From positions 1 through 27,701 of the forward strand of contig BNTW01000034.1 in the NCBI GenBank assembly GCA_025996895.1: DNA of 27,701 nucleotides, given 5' to 3'. Each line of letters starts with the position of its first letter. Positions within the stretch are counted from its first letter, which is position 1. Both the position numbers and the translations under genes were made by a program. The notes under the pieces were generated by a model that saw only the letters and a program-made list of their open reading frames with translations, was not told where the DNA came from and searched no databases. Shown one piece after another: positions 1 to 7,025 of this stretch. This DNA is from Bacteroidia bacterium. Lineage in GTDB: Bacteria > Bacteroidota > Bacteroidia > Bacteroidales > Azobacteroidaceae.

Positions 1-1
1 C

Positions 2-1492
2 AACAGCAACCAGTGGTACATGCTCTCAGCATCGCTCAAAGATACCTATTCGGGCGATTATTACGAAGACGACCACAATCCGCACCTCGACCATGGCGGC
101 AACGGCATGTTGGTGCACATGATGCACTTCAATATCGAAAACTACCAGACGTACGCCACCAAAATTGATTATAACTGGAACAACGGTTTCAATACGAATG
201 ATATTTTAATTCAGCCGGGACAGGGTTTTGCCTTGTTCGCCAATCCCAAAAACACGGATTATACGGACAACGACCCGATGATATTCCCATTCCCCAAAGA
301 CGATGAATTTCATTATTATTACAGTATTCTGGGCGCAGTCACCGGACGGGGTGCCAACCTTGACCGCACCCGTTATGGACGGTTTATCTACGAAGACGCC
401 AACGGAAATATTCCCGCCGACAGTTTAATCGTACTCAATCATTCGGGCTACGATGCCATCGGCAAGCCGGTTTTGGTGGGTAATCCCTTTATGACGCATA
501 TTGATTTTGATAAATTCCAGGCACGAAACGTTGCTTTTATTGAAAACGAGTATAAAATTGCTTATGGCGATCCGGGCACAGCCGACGGCAGTTTTGGCGG
601 TTTTGGCACTTACAAGATGGTGGCAGAAACGCCCATTACTACTGACATCGACCCCAGCCCAAGCATCGATGCCACACTCAACAGTCTTATTCCACCGATG
701 CAATCCTTCCTGGTTATCTCGAAAACAGCAACGAACGACGATTTGAAGGTGCATATCAAGAATGATACACAAAATGCCCCGCAGGGAAGCAATACGGTAA
801 CGTTGAGAAGCAAACAAAACCACACCGCCCTTCCGCAACTTCATATTACCGCAACCAGAGACAAGCAAAAGAGCAAAGCGGTTTTGGCACTTTGGGAAGA
901 AGCCGGCAAAAACTATCAACCGGCAGAAGACAGCCGCCGCTTGTTTGATAATGCGGCTACCGCCCCACTCACACTTTACCTGCTCTCTCAAGACGGTTTT
1001 GCACTTGACATCAACACCACCGACAGGCTCGACGAAAACACCCTCGTCAAAATCGGGATACGCACTTCCAAAATTGGACGAATTCTCCTCAACTTTTCCG
1101 GCATGGAAGACTTTGCAAACACAAAAATCTATCTGCACGACGCAGTGGAAAACATGAAAATCGACCTCAGCGAGCAAAGCGAATATGCTTACATCAAGTA
1201 TGACAGCAATTTATACACTGACGACCGGTTTTATCTCACATTTGAAGATGTCACCGGCATTAAGGACTTTAATGGCCTTAAAGACTTTCAAGTAACCAGT
1301 CCGGTTCCGCAAACAATCCGGATTACTTCCCACAGCGGCAATTCGCTCGGAAACCTGGAAATCATTGACACACAAGGTCGAACACTGGTGAAGGAAAACA
1401 CCGTCAAGCCGGTGTACAACTGTCAGGCAAACGCCACAGGCGTGTATATTGTGAGAGTGAATGGTGAAACGAAGAAAATCATTGTAAAATAA
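2..1492 (+). CDS. C-terminal part of a large T9SS-exported surface protein (5' end outside the window)
   Basis: The reading frame is already open at the first bases of the window, before the first ATG at position 20, so this is the 3' part of a longer gene; 496 codons are visible. The last ~70 residues look like a type IX secretion sorting domain: an Ig-like strand pattern with G-N-L-E-I-I-D-T-Q-G-R, then G-V-Y-I-V-R-V-N-G-E and the terminal K-K-I-I-V-K. Such domains direct export across the outer membrane and attachment to A-LPS in Bacteroidota. The visible N-terminal part has W-Y-M-L-S and G-Q-G-F-A patterns common in large Bacteroidota surface proteins, but I recognise no enzymatic domain. 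It ends 5 bases before the next gene, so the two are probably co-transcribed. The substrate or ligand is unknown. It may resemble the giant protein starting at 25085, but the overlapping parts are not both visible. Confidence 0.85.
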   Translation, partial: NSNQWYMLSASLKDTYSGDYYEDDHNPHLDHGGNGMLVHMMHFNIENYQTYATKIDYNWNNGFNTNDILIQPGQGFALFANPKNTDYTDNDPMIFPFPKDDEFHYYYSILGAVTGRGANLDRTRYGRFIYEDANGNIPADSLIVLNHSGYDAIGKPVLVGNPFMTHIDFDKFQARNVAFIENEYKIAYGDPGTADGSFGGFGTYKMVAETPITTDIDPSPSIDATLNSLIPPMQSFLVISKTATNDDLKVHIKNDTQNAPQGSNTVTLRSKQNHTALPQLHITATRDKQKSKAVLALWEEAGKNYQPAEDSRRLFDNAATAPLTLYLLSQDGFALDINTTDRLDENTLVKIGIRTSKIGRILLNFSGMEDFANTKIYLHDAVENMKIDLSEQSEYAYIKYDSNLYTDDRFYLTFEDVTGIKDFNGLKDFQVTSPVPQTIRITSHSGNSLGNLEIIDTQGRTLVKENTVKPVYNCQANATGVYIVRVNGETKKIIVK

Positions 1493-1497
1493 AAAAC

Positions 1498-1899
1498 ATG
1501 AAAACAAATTATATAACAGTCCTTTTATTTTTGACGGCAATCCTGCCTGTTCGTGCCCAACTCGCGTATGACGACTTTTTTTCGCCCTACGAAAATCCGT
1601 ACGACAGTTATGAAACACTCCAGAGTTATTTCTTTCCGTCGAACGATTTGTTCGCTTTTGAAACGGCTTTTACACCATTCTCCGAGTTTTCGGCAGCAGG
1701 TGATTTCCTGATCAACAAGTTCGGTGCAAGCTATGCCGGACAAACGGCACAGGGATATTTGGATACGCAGTACAGCACGCAAGAAACGGCATTGAAAATT
1801 CCAATAGGAAATGGAACAATGTTGTTGTTGTTGATTGCAGGAATTTATTTATTAACGGTGTTCTGGGGATTGCGCGTCAAGCACGCAATGACAACATAA
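1498..1899 (+). CDS. Small secreted protein with C-terminal IPxGNG motif, membrane helix and basic tail
   Basis: This 133-residue protein begins with a signal peptide (about residues 1-20, ending V-R-A-Q). It then has an acidic and aromatic ectodomain rich in Phe, Tyr and Asp, with F-S-A-A-G-D-F-L-I-N-K-F-G-A-S-Y at about 61-76. It ends with I-P-I-G-N-G (101-106), a hydrophobic stretch (107-122) and the tail W-G-L-R-V-K-H. The layout of short motif, membrane helix and basic end resembles C-terminal sorting signals of the PEP-CTERM type, including Bacteroidota PID-CTERM-like tails; that is inference. Residues 1-130 of the frame starting at 25085 are a paralogue sharing N-D-L-F, G-D-F-L-x-N-x-F-G-x-S-Y and I-P-x-G-N-G. 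It follows a T9SS cargo gene by 5 bases. The last ~10 codons overlap an interspersed palindrome, so the native tail may have been altered. The function is unknown. Confidence 0.8.
   Translation: MKTNYITVLLFLTAILPVRAQLAYDDFFSPYENPYDSYETLQSYFFPSNDLFAFETAFTPFSEFSAAGDFLINKFGASYAGQTAQGYLDTQYSTQETALKIPIGNGTMLLLLIAGIYLLTVFWGLRVKHAMTT
1868..1892. repeat. Interspersed palindromic repeat forming the 3' end of the small CTERM-like gene
   Basis: ATTGCG (1869-1874) pairs with CGCAAT (1884-1889) around a short GTCAAGC centre, in the arrangement GATTGCG...CGCAATGAC seen in dispersed repeats of many bacteria (recalled, not searched). It encodes the residues G-L-R-V-K-H-A-M-T. A 10-base direct copy of its end, ACGCAATGAC, recurs at 1917-1926 just after the stop codon. 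Confidence 0.5.
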
Positions 1900-1970
1900 C
1901 TGCAAGGACAGGGAAAACGCAATGACGAAATCAATCGGGATGTTCGCATAACCTCAAATTCCCGATGGTT

Positions 1971-1997
1971 GAGGGCGTATGAATACGCCCTCTTTTT
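1971..1997 (+). terminator. Rho-independent terminator after the T9SS/small-protein pair
   Basis: GAGGGCGTAT (1971-1980) is a perfect inverted repeat of ATACGCCCTC (1983-1992) and is followed directly by TTTTT. Two upstream arms could form competing stems: ATCGGGA 1934-1940 with TCCCGAT 1960-1966, and CCTCAA 1952-1957 with TTGAGG 1969-1974. The second of these overlaps the left arm of the terminator. Confidence 0.8.
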
Positions 1998-2009
1998 CAT
2001 TTTTATTAT

Positions 2010-2017
2010 TATCTTTG
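2010..2017 (+). promoter_or_regulatory. Bacteroidetes -7 box (TATCTTTG) for the sufT-lpxH run
   Basis: TATCTTTG matches the Bacteroidota -7 consensus TAnnTTTG. It lies between the upstream terminator and the ATG at 2039, so transcription would start at about 2024. No good -33 TTTG is seen, only a T-rich stretch. Confidence 0.55.
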
Positions 2018-2038
2018 CATTTCAAAAATAAACGCAAG

Positions 2039-2353
2039 ATGGAAGAGTTGTTGCAATTGGAAGACGAAATCGTGAAAATGCTCAAGACGGTTTATGACCC
2101 CGAAATTCCGGTGAATATCTACGATTTGGGACTGATTTACGGTGTGGATATGGACGACGAAAAGAATGTGACGATCACTATGACGCTGACAGCACCGGCA
2201 TGTCCGGCAGCCGATTATATTATGGAAGACGTTCAAATGAAAATTGAGGCCATCGAAGGAGTGAAAAGCGTAGCCGTCAAAATCGTCTTTGAGCCGGAAT
2301 GGCATCAGGGACTGATGAGCGAAGAGGCCAAGTTGGAATTAGGTTTTTTGTAA
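2039..2353 (+). CDS. MIP18/SufT-like (DUF59) Fe-S cluster assembly protein
   Basis: This 104-residue protein matches the MIP18/DUF59 family, which helps assemble or deliver iron-sulfur clusters in the cytoplasm. D-P-E-I-P-V-N-I-Y-D-L-G-L-I-Y lies at 20-34, T-A-P-A-C-P at 51-56 carries the conserved cysteine (C55), and the end reads W-x-x-x-x-M-S-E-E-A-K-L-E-L-G. I chose the ATG at 2039 because the in-frame ATG at 1979 lies inside the terminator hairpin and upstream of the probable promoter, and would add ~20 residues that are not part of the domain. The gene ends 3 bases before lpxH, so the two are very likely co-transcribed. No SufBCD genes are nearby; it is probably a housekeeping gene rather than part of the envelope pathway. 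Confidence 0.88.
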   Translation: MEELLQLEDEIVKMLKTVYDPEIPVNIYDLGLIYGVDMDDEKNVTITMTLTAPACPAADYIMEDVQMKIEAIEGVKSVAVKIVFEPEWHQGLMSEEAKLELGFL

Positions 2354-2356
2354 ATT

Positions 2357-3112
2357 ATGGAAAAAACGAATATCTATTTTGCTTCCGATATGCACCTAGG
2401 CTCAACGGTTTTCGGCGACCCGAAAGAAATTGAAAAACGGTTTGTTGGTTGGTTGGATTCTATAAAGGACAGAGCGAAAGCCCTTTACCTGCTGGGTGAT
2501 GTGTTCGATTTCTGGTTTGAATACAAAAAAGTTGTTCCGCGCGGTTTTACTCGTTTTCTGGGAAAAATCGCCGAGATGCACGACAACGGCACGGAAATTC
2601 ATTTTTTCACCGGCAACCACGATATTTGGGTGTTCGATTACCTGCCGGAAGAAACCGGCGCGATTATTCATACAAAACCGCTCTTGACCGAAATCGGCGG
2701 AAAAACTTTTTATCTTGCACACGGCGATGGTTTGGGCGACAATTCGCATTCCTTCCACCTAATCCGTTCTATTTTTCACAACCGTACGTGTCAGTGGCTT
2801 TTTGCGCGCCTGCCGTCGAGCTGGGGCATCGGTTTTGCGCATTGGTGGTCGAAACACAACCGCGAAAAAGACCTCGTTTCGCCCGCGCCCTATTTCGGCG
2901 AAGACAAAGAACATTTGGTCGTTTATGCAAAAGATTTCTTGCACAATCACCCCGAAATTGATTATTTTATTTTCGGACACCGGCATATTTTGTTAGATTT
3001 ATTGTTGAATAAAAAAACACGATTACTGATTATCGGTGATTGGCTGCAGTATTTTTCTTACGCCGTTTTCGACGGAAAAACGTTAATGCTGGAAACATTG
3101 TTGCAAGAATGA
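2357..3112 (+). CDS. lpxH: UDP-2,3-diacylglucosamine diphosphatase (LpxH-like calcineurin-type phosphoesterase)
   Basis: This 251-residue protein is a metallophosphoesterase that hydrolyses UDP-2,3-diacylglucosamine to lipid X and UMP in lipid A synthesis, at the inner face of the cytoplasmic membrane. All metal-binding motifs are present: D-M-H-L-G (D11, H13), G-D-V-F-D-F-W (D48), G-N-H-D (86-89), A-H-G-D-G (121-125) and G-H-R-H (207-210). A Trp- and Lys-rich insertion before the last motif and Y-F-S-Y-A-V-F-D near the end fit the Bacteroidota LpxH-like form. Length is normal. It starts 3 bases after the Fe-S assembly gene. LpxH is preferred over a generic phosphoesterase because of the W-F-E-Y and W-V-F-D-Y motifs typical of the Bacteroidota enzymes, recalled rather than searched. 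Confidence 0.85.
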   Translation: MEKTNIYFASDMHLGSTVFGDPKEIEKRFVGWLDSIKDRAKALYLLGDVFDFWFEYKKVVPRGFTRFLGKIAEMHDNGTEIHFFTGNHDIWVFDYLPEETGAIIHTKPLLTEIGGKTFYLAHGDGLGDNSHSFHLIRSIFHNRTCQWLFARLPSSWGIGFAHWWSKHNREKDLVSPAPYFGEDKEHLVVYAKDFLHNHPEIDYFIFGHRHILLDLLLNKKTRLLIIGDWLQYFSYAVFDGKTLMLETLLQE

Positions 3113-3137
3113 AAAAAAATTCCTATCATTGCAACAA
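3098..3137 (+). other. Inverted repeat across the lpxH stop and the ompA leader
   Basis: TTGTTGCAA (3098-3106) is perfectly complementary to TTGCAACAA (3129-3137), giving a 9-bp stem with a 22-base loop that contains the lpxH stop codon. No T-run follows, so it is not a classical terminator; RNA processing, protection of mRNA ends or chance are all possible. Confidence 0.35.
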
Positions 3138-3147
3138 AATTCGGGTT

Positions 3148-4146
3148 ATGAAAACGAAACAGATGCTTTGTATCCTTTGGTTTAATCTGGGATTTATCTT
3201 TTTAGCTTCCGCTCAAACAGTGTATCAGCCGTCAAAAGCCGGCGACAACTGGTTTATCCACTTGGGCGTGGGCGGACAACTATTATTGGACGACAAAGAC
3301 GACGATTTAGATATTAAAAATCCGATTACACTCGCCCCTACCCTTTCCGCCGGAAAATGGTTAAGTCCTTCGTGGGGTGTCCGCGTGAAAGGACAAGGCG
3401 GTTCGTTGCGCAAATTCGATTATTATAATGTACAGTTGGACGCGCTTTGGAATTTGGCCAACATCTGCACTCCCTATTTGGGTATCGGTTTGGCGCACCG
3501 GTTGGAAGAAGACAATGCATTTTCGGTGAATGGTGGTTTGCAGTTCGGTTTCCATCTGAGCAAACGCTTGAGTTTGGATTTTGATTTGGGCGCGTCGGCT
3601 ATTCCCGATTACGACGCAGTCATTTCGGCGACCGGCGGTTTGACGCTTCATTTGGGAAAAGTCACGTTCGACCCTGTCGAGCCGATGAATTCAGCCTTAA
3701 TCAGTGAATTGAATGGAAAAATCAACAAATTACGAGAGGAAAACGAACGGTTGACCAACCGGAAAATCGATTGTCCGCAATGTCCGCCGGCCGCGCCGAT
3801 AGTCGCTTCCACAGCAATTGAACATGTGTATGTGCCGAATGTCGTATTTTTCCGCCTGAACAGTTCCCAAGTAGATGACAATCAACAAATAAGTATTTAT
3901 AATACAACCGAATACATACAGGAAACCGGAAAGAAACTAAAAGTTATCGGTTATGCCGATAAAGGCACAGGAAGCGATACCTATAATTTAAAGCTGTCGC
4001 AAAAACGGGCGAAAGCCGTTGTCAATGAGTTGATTACCAAATATCACGTGTCGCCGGAAAACATTGTTGTCGAATGGAAAGGCGCGGAAGAACAACCCTA
4101 CAAAGAAAATCAATGGAATAGGGTGGTAGTCATGATACCGCAATAA
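3148..4146 (+). CDS. OmpA-family outer-membrane protein (beta-barrel plus peptidoglycan-binding domain)
   Basis: This 332-residue protein has a signal peptide (1-22, ending L-A-S-A-Q) and a region of alternating strands (about 30-175) likely to form an outer-membrane barrel. A short Leu/Glu coiled coil follows (181-206, I-S-E-L-N-G-K-I-N-K-L-R-E-E-N-E), then a C-P-Q-C-P-P linker and a C-terminal OmpA-like domain (228-332). That domain carries the core N-L-K-L-S-Q-K-R-A-K-A-V at 280-291, including the Arg used in diaminopimelate binding. It probably tethers the outer membrane to peptidoglycan. I chose the start at 3148 because it gives a clean signal peptide. An in-frame ATG at 3109 overlaps the lpxH stop as ATGA and would add 13 residues ahead of the signal; still earlier in-frame starts lie inside lpxH. 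It sits between lpxH and the exopolysaccharide genes. Confidence 0.85.
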   Translation: MKTKQMLCILWFNLGFIFLASAQTVYQPSKAGDNWFIHLGVGGQLLLDDKDDDLDIKNPITLAPTLSAGKWLSPSWGVRVKGQGGSLRKFDYYNVQLDALWNLANICTPYLGIGLAHRLEEDNAFSVNGGLQFGFHLSKRLSLDFDLGASAIPDYDAVISATGGLTLHLGKVTFDPVEPMNSALISELNGKINKLREENERLTNRKIDCPQCPPAAPIVASTAIEHVYVPNVVFFRLNSSQVDDNQQISIYNTTEYIQETGKKLKVIGYADKGTGSDTYNLKLSQKRAKAVVNELITKYHVSPENIVVEWKGAEEQPYKENQWNRVVVMIPQ

Positions 4147-4155
4147 ATCGAAAAA

Positions 4156-5565
4156 ATGATGTCGAGGTATAAAAGCGGATACGGATATTTAATAAAATGG
4201 TTGATCGCCGGCGGTGATTTGATTTTGTTAAATGTACTTTTTTTGCTCGTCTATTATTGGACGAAATCCTACAATCTCGAAGATTTTGCTTCGCGCTGGA
4301 ATGTGGCCTTGCTATTGTTAAATTTCAGCTATTTTTTTTCCGTTTATATCATTCCGATACATATCTACAAGCCGGTGATGTTTGCCGATAAGGTTGTTCA
4401 ACGATCGTTGTCGTTCGTAGCATTGCATGCCATCATTTTCATTACCTGCCTGTTTTTCCTGCAATTAGACGTCGAGCAGTTTCCCATCCGCTGTATCATT
4501 TATTATTACCTTTTGCTGTTTATCTTTTTTACGCTCTGGCGCGTGACAGCACGTTTTACGTTGAAAAGATACCGCCAATACGGACGCAATTACAAGCGGG
4601 TAATTATTGTCGGCGCAGGCAAAAACGGCATGAATTTGTATGCTGAAATGAAAAAAGAAATGGCTTACGGATTTTATATTTACGGATTTTTTGACGATAA
4701 TCTGTTGTTAAAAAATACGTTACCGAATTATTTGGGCATGACGCACGAAGTCGAAAATTTTGCATTGGAAAACAATATCGACGAAATTTATTGCACCTTA
4801 CCCAATTCGCAGGACGAAAAAATTATCCGCCTGCTCAATTTTGCGGAAAAAAACATGATACGATTTTATCTCGTTCCCGAATTTTCGCGTTATGTAAAAA
4901 AACAATTGGAATTAGAAAGTATCGAATCCTTGCCGATAATGGCTGTCCGTTCCGAGCCGTTGCAATCCATTCACAACCAGATTATTAAACGAATTTTCGA
5001 CATTCTCTTTTCGTTGATTTTTCTCTGCACGATTTTTCCGGTTTTGTATATCATTTTCGGAATTTTAATCAAATTATCCTCTCCGGGACCTATCATATTT
5101 AAACAAAAACGCACCGGAATTTATGGTCGTGAATTCGACTGTTACAAATTTCGTTCGATGCAGGTGAATGAGTGTGCCGACAAAAAGCAGGCCGAGAAAA
5201 ACGACCCGCGCACAACAAAAATCGGGCAGTTTTTGCGCCGTTCCAATCTCGACGAAATCCCGCAGTTCTACAATGTGCTGGTGGGCGACATGAGCGTAGT
5301 CGGGCCGCGTCCACACATGTTGAAACACACCGAACTCTATTCTGCAATTATTGATAAATACATGGTGCGCCACTTGGTCAAGCCGGGTATTACCGGCTGG
5401 GCACAAGTAAATGGCTATCGGGGCGAAACCAAAACGATGGAACAAATGGAAGGCCGTGTCCGTTTAGACGTTTGGTATCTGGAAAATTGGACGTTCATTT
5501 TAGACCTTAAAATCATCTTCGTTACGATAATCAACATGTTTAAAGGAGAAAAAAACGCATATTGA
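4156..5565 (+). CDS. Undecaprenyl-phosphate sugar-1-phosphate transferase (WcaJ-type, exopolysaccharide initiation)
   Basis: This 469-residue polyprenyl glycosylphosphotransferase would move a hexose-1-phosphate from a UDP-sugar to undecaprenyl phosphate, the first membrane step of exopolysaccharide synthesis. The N-terminal ~125 residues hold four hydrophobic segments. A nucleotide-binding-like middle domain begins at V-I-I-V-G-A-G-K-N-G (~150), and another membrane segment lies at about 280-305. The catalytic cytosolic domain carries K-F-R-S-M (331-335), L-D-E-I-P-Q (365-370), G-D-M-S-V-V-G-P-R-P (from 377), K-P-G-I-T-G-W-A-Q-V-N-G and Y-L-E-N-W. Length and motifs are complete. Sugar specificity (glucose or galactose) cannot be read from sequence. 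Two adjacent ATGs (4156, 4159) are possible starts. The stop overlaps the next start as TGATG, which suggests translational coupling to the GNAT-like gene. Confidence 0.9.
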   Translation: MMSRYKSGYGYLIKWLIAGGDLILLNVLFLLVYYWTKSYNLEDFASRWNVALLLLNFSYFFSVYIIPIHIYKPVMFADKVVQRSLSFVALHAIIFITCLFFLQLDVEQFPIRCIIYYYLLLFIFFTLWRVTARFTLKRYRQYGRNYKRVIIVGAGKNGMNLYAEMKKEMAYGFYIYGFFDDNLLLKNTLPNYLGMTHEVENFALENNIDEIYCTLPNSQDEKIIRLLNFAEKNMIRFYLVPEFSRYVKKQLELESIESLPIMAVRSEPLQSIHNQIIKRIFDILFSLIFLCTIFPVLYIIFGILIKLSSPGPIIFKQKRTGIYGREFDCYKFRSMQVNECADKKQAEKNDPRTTKIGQFLRRSNLDEIPQFYNVLVGDMSVVGPRPHMLKHTELYSAIIDKYMVRHLVKPGITGWAQVNGYRGETKTMEQMEGRVRLDVWYLENWTFILDLKIIFVTIINMFKGEKNAY

Positions 5566-6578
5566 TGTTGGAAATCATTACACCGGAGAATTCTGAAAAA
5601 TGGAATGCGGTGGTGCAATCCATGAAAGAATACGATTTTTATCATTTGGCCGAATATCACCGGCTGGATACCACCGGAAAAGCGTTGTTGTTTTCTTTTC
5701 AGCATGAAACAGAGGCGTTTGCATGGCCGGTCATTCTACGCGACATCGAAGGGACGGATTATAAAGACATTACTTCCGTATATGGTTATGCGGGTGCACT
5801 GGCCAATGTGAAAAAACCGTCCAAGCAAGCTATTCACCTTTTTCAGGAAACAATAAAAGCGTACTTTACGGAAAACCGGGTAGTCTCGGCCTTCGCCCGT
5901 TTGCATCCTTTGTTCAAAAATCAAACGCAACTGCTGAATGATTGGGGAGAAATGGCAGAAGTAAATATCACGGTCGGCATCGATTTGACGCTTCCCGAAG
6001 CCAAGCAGAAAAGTCAGTACGCCCATTCGTTGCGAAACGACATCAATCGCTTGGAAAAAGAGGGCGTGCAAATCCGGCAAGCGAAAACAAAAGAAGAAAT
6101 TGATGTTTTCGTGCAAATTTATTGGGAAAACATGCGGCGCGTGAATGCTTCCGAAAATTATTTTTTCCCCACAGAATACTTTTACGATTTTCTGGCAACC
6201 ATTCCTTCCCATTTATTTTTGGTTTATTATAAAGGAAAAGCGATGGCCGGTTCGATTTTCACGATTTGCAACGGTATTATTCAGACGCATTTAAGCGCGA
6301 CGAAAGACGAATATTTGGTGTTAAGTCCCATGAAATATGTCTGGGATAAAATCCGGACATTCGGCGTGGAAGAAAAAGCCAAATACATACACTTGGGCGG
6401 GGGTTACGGCGGTAAAAACGACACTTTATTTGAATTTAAATCTCAATTTTCCAAACACCGCTTTATTTTCAAAATATGGAAATACATACACAATCAGGCA
6501 GTGTATGAACAGTTGGCCGCCAATAAATTAAAAGAAAAAAAATCGTCTTCTTCATTTTTTCCGCTATACAGGGAATAA
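5565..6578 (+). CDS. FemAB/GNAT-like transferase (BioF2-like domain), exopolysaccharide- or envelope-associated
   Basis: This 337-residue soluble protein has the layout of two stacked GNAT folds seen in FemAB/FemX and BioF2-like acetyltransferases. Features include D-F-Y-H-L-A-E-Y near the N terminus, R-N-D-I-N-R-L-E-K-E-G around 160, A-G-S-I-F-T-I in the second half and the glycine-rich G-G-G-Y-G-G-K-N-D near 285, which resembles Fem-type acyl-acceptor loops. The family transfers acyl or aminoacyl groups; relatives occur in exopolysaccharide and PEP-CTERM/exosortase loci. Here it most likely modifies a polysaccharide or lipid-linked precursor, but peptidoglycan side-chain aminoacylation is possible. 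The start is the ATG at 5565, which overlaps the WcaJ stop by one base. The C terminus is Lys/Ser-rich. No signal peptide or membrane helix is seen. Confidence 0.75.
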   Translation: MLEIITPENSEKWNAVVQSMKEYDFYHLAEYHRLDTTGKALLFSFQHETEAFAWPVILRDIEGTDYKDITSVYGYAGALANVKKPSKQAIHLFQETIKAYFTENRVVSAFARLHPLFKNQTQLLNDWGEMAEVNITVGIDLTLPEAKQKSQYAHSLRNDINRLEKEGVQIRQAKTKEEIDVFVQIYWENMRRVNASENYFFPTEYFYDFLATIPSHLFLVYYKGKAMAGSIFTICNGIIQTHLSATKDEYLVLSPMKYVWDKIRTFGVEEKAKYIHLGGGYGGKNDTLFEFKSQFSKHRFIFKIWKYIHNQAVYEQLAANKLKEKKSSSSFFPLYRE

Positions 6579-6593
6579 TTTGAAAAAAATGCG

Positions 6594-6601
6594 TAAATTT
6601 G
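6594..6601 (+). promoter_or_regulatory. Candidate -7 box (TAAATTTG) directly before ruvX
   Basis: TAAATTTG fits the TAnnTTTG consensus and ends 7 bases before the ruvX ATG, which would give an almost leaderless transcript. No -33 element at the right distance is seen, so the site is only a candidate for separating ruvX-def from the sugar genes upstream. Confidence 0.4.
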
Positions 6602-6608
6602 CCGATTA

Positions 6609-7025
6609 ATGGGAAGAATATTTGCGATTGATTACGGCAAAAAACGAACGGGATTAGCCGTTTCCGATCCGCTGAAAATGATTGCGGGAGGATTGGCAAC
6701 CGTAGCCAGTCAGGAAGTAATTGGTTATTTGAAGAATTACGTGCAGAAAAACGACGTCGAATTATTTTTGCTCGGCGAGCCGAAGCAAATGAATTATCAG
6801 CCGTCGGAAAATAACGAGCGGGTGCAATCGTTTAAAAAGAAATTGACAAAGGAAATTCCCACGATTGAAATAAAAATGACGGACGAGCGTTTTACTTCTG
6901 TTTTGGCACATCAGGCGATGATTGACGGCGGTTTAAAAAAAATGAAACGGCAAGACAAAGCATTGGTAGATGAATTGAGCGCGACGATTATATTACAAAC
7001 ATATTTGGAAACGATAAGAAAATGA
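6609..7025 (+). CDS. ruvX: Putative pre-16S rRNA nuclease / Holliday junction resolvase-like YqgF (RuvX)
   Basis: This 138-residue protein is the RNase H-fold YqgF/RuvX nuclease, involved in 16S rRNA 5' maturation and described as Holliday junction resolvase-like. It shows I-D-Y-G-K-K-R-T-G near the N terminus (catalytic D8), L-L-G-E-P around residue 56, D-E-R-F-T-S near 97 and a late acidic D-E-L-S-A around 124. Length is typical. The stop overlaps the start of def as ATGA, so the two are coupled. A candidate promoter lies immediately upstream. It is a housekeeping gene set inside envelope genes. Confidence 0.93.
   Translation: MGRIFAIDYGKKRTGLAVSDPLKMIAGGLATVASQEVIGYLKNYVQKNDVELFLLGEPKQMNYQPSENNERVQSFKKKLTKEIPTIEIKMTDERFTSVLAHQAMIDGGLKKMKRQDKALVDELSATIILQTYLETIRK

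Noticed and set aside
425..1177. 250-codon reading frame on the minus strand within the first gene
   Set aside because: It is antisense to a clear T9SS surface protein; composition is Cys/His/Phe-rich as expected of a shadow frame and no domain is recognisable.
1979..2038. Upstream in-frame ATG that would extend the MIP18/SufT-like protein by 20 residues
   Set aside because: It lies in the loop of a strong terminator hairpin and upstream of the TATCTTTG -7 box; the extra residues do not belong to the domain.
3040..3147. Long N-terminal extension of the OmpA-family protein into lpxH
   Set aside because: It overlaps conserved lpxH coding sequence, and the ATG at 3148 gives a proper signal peptide.
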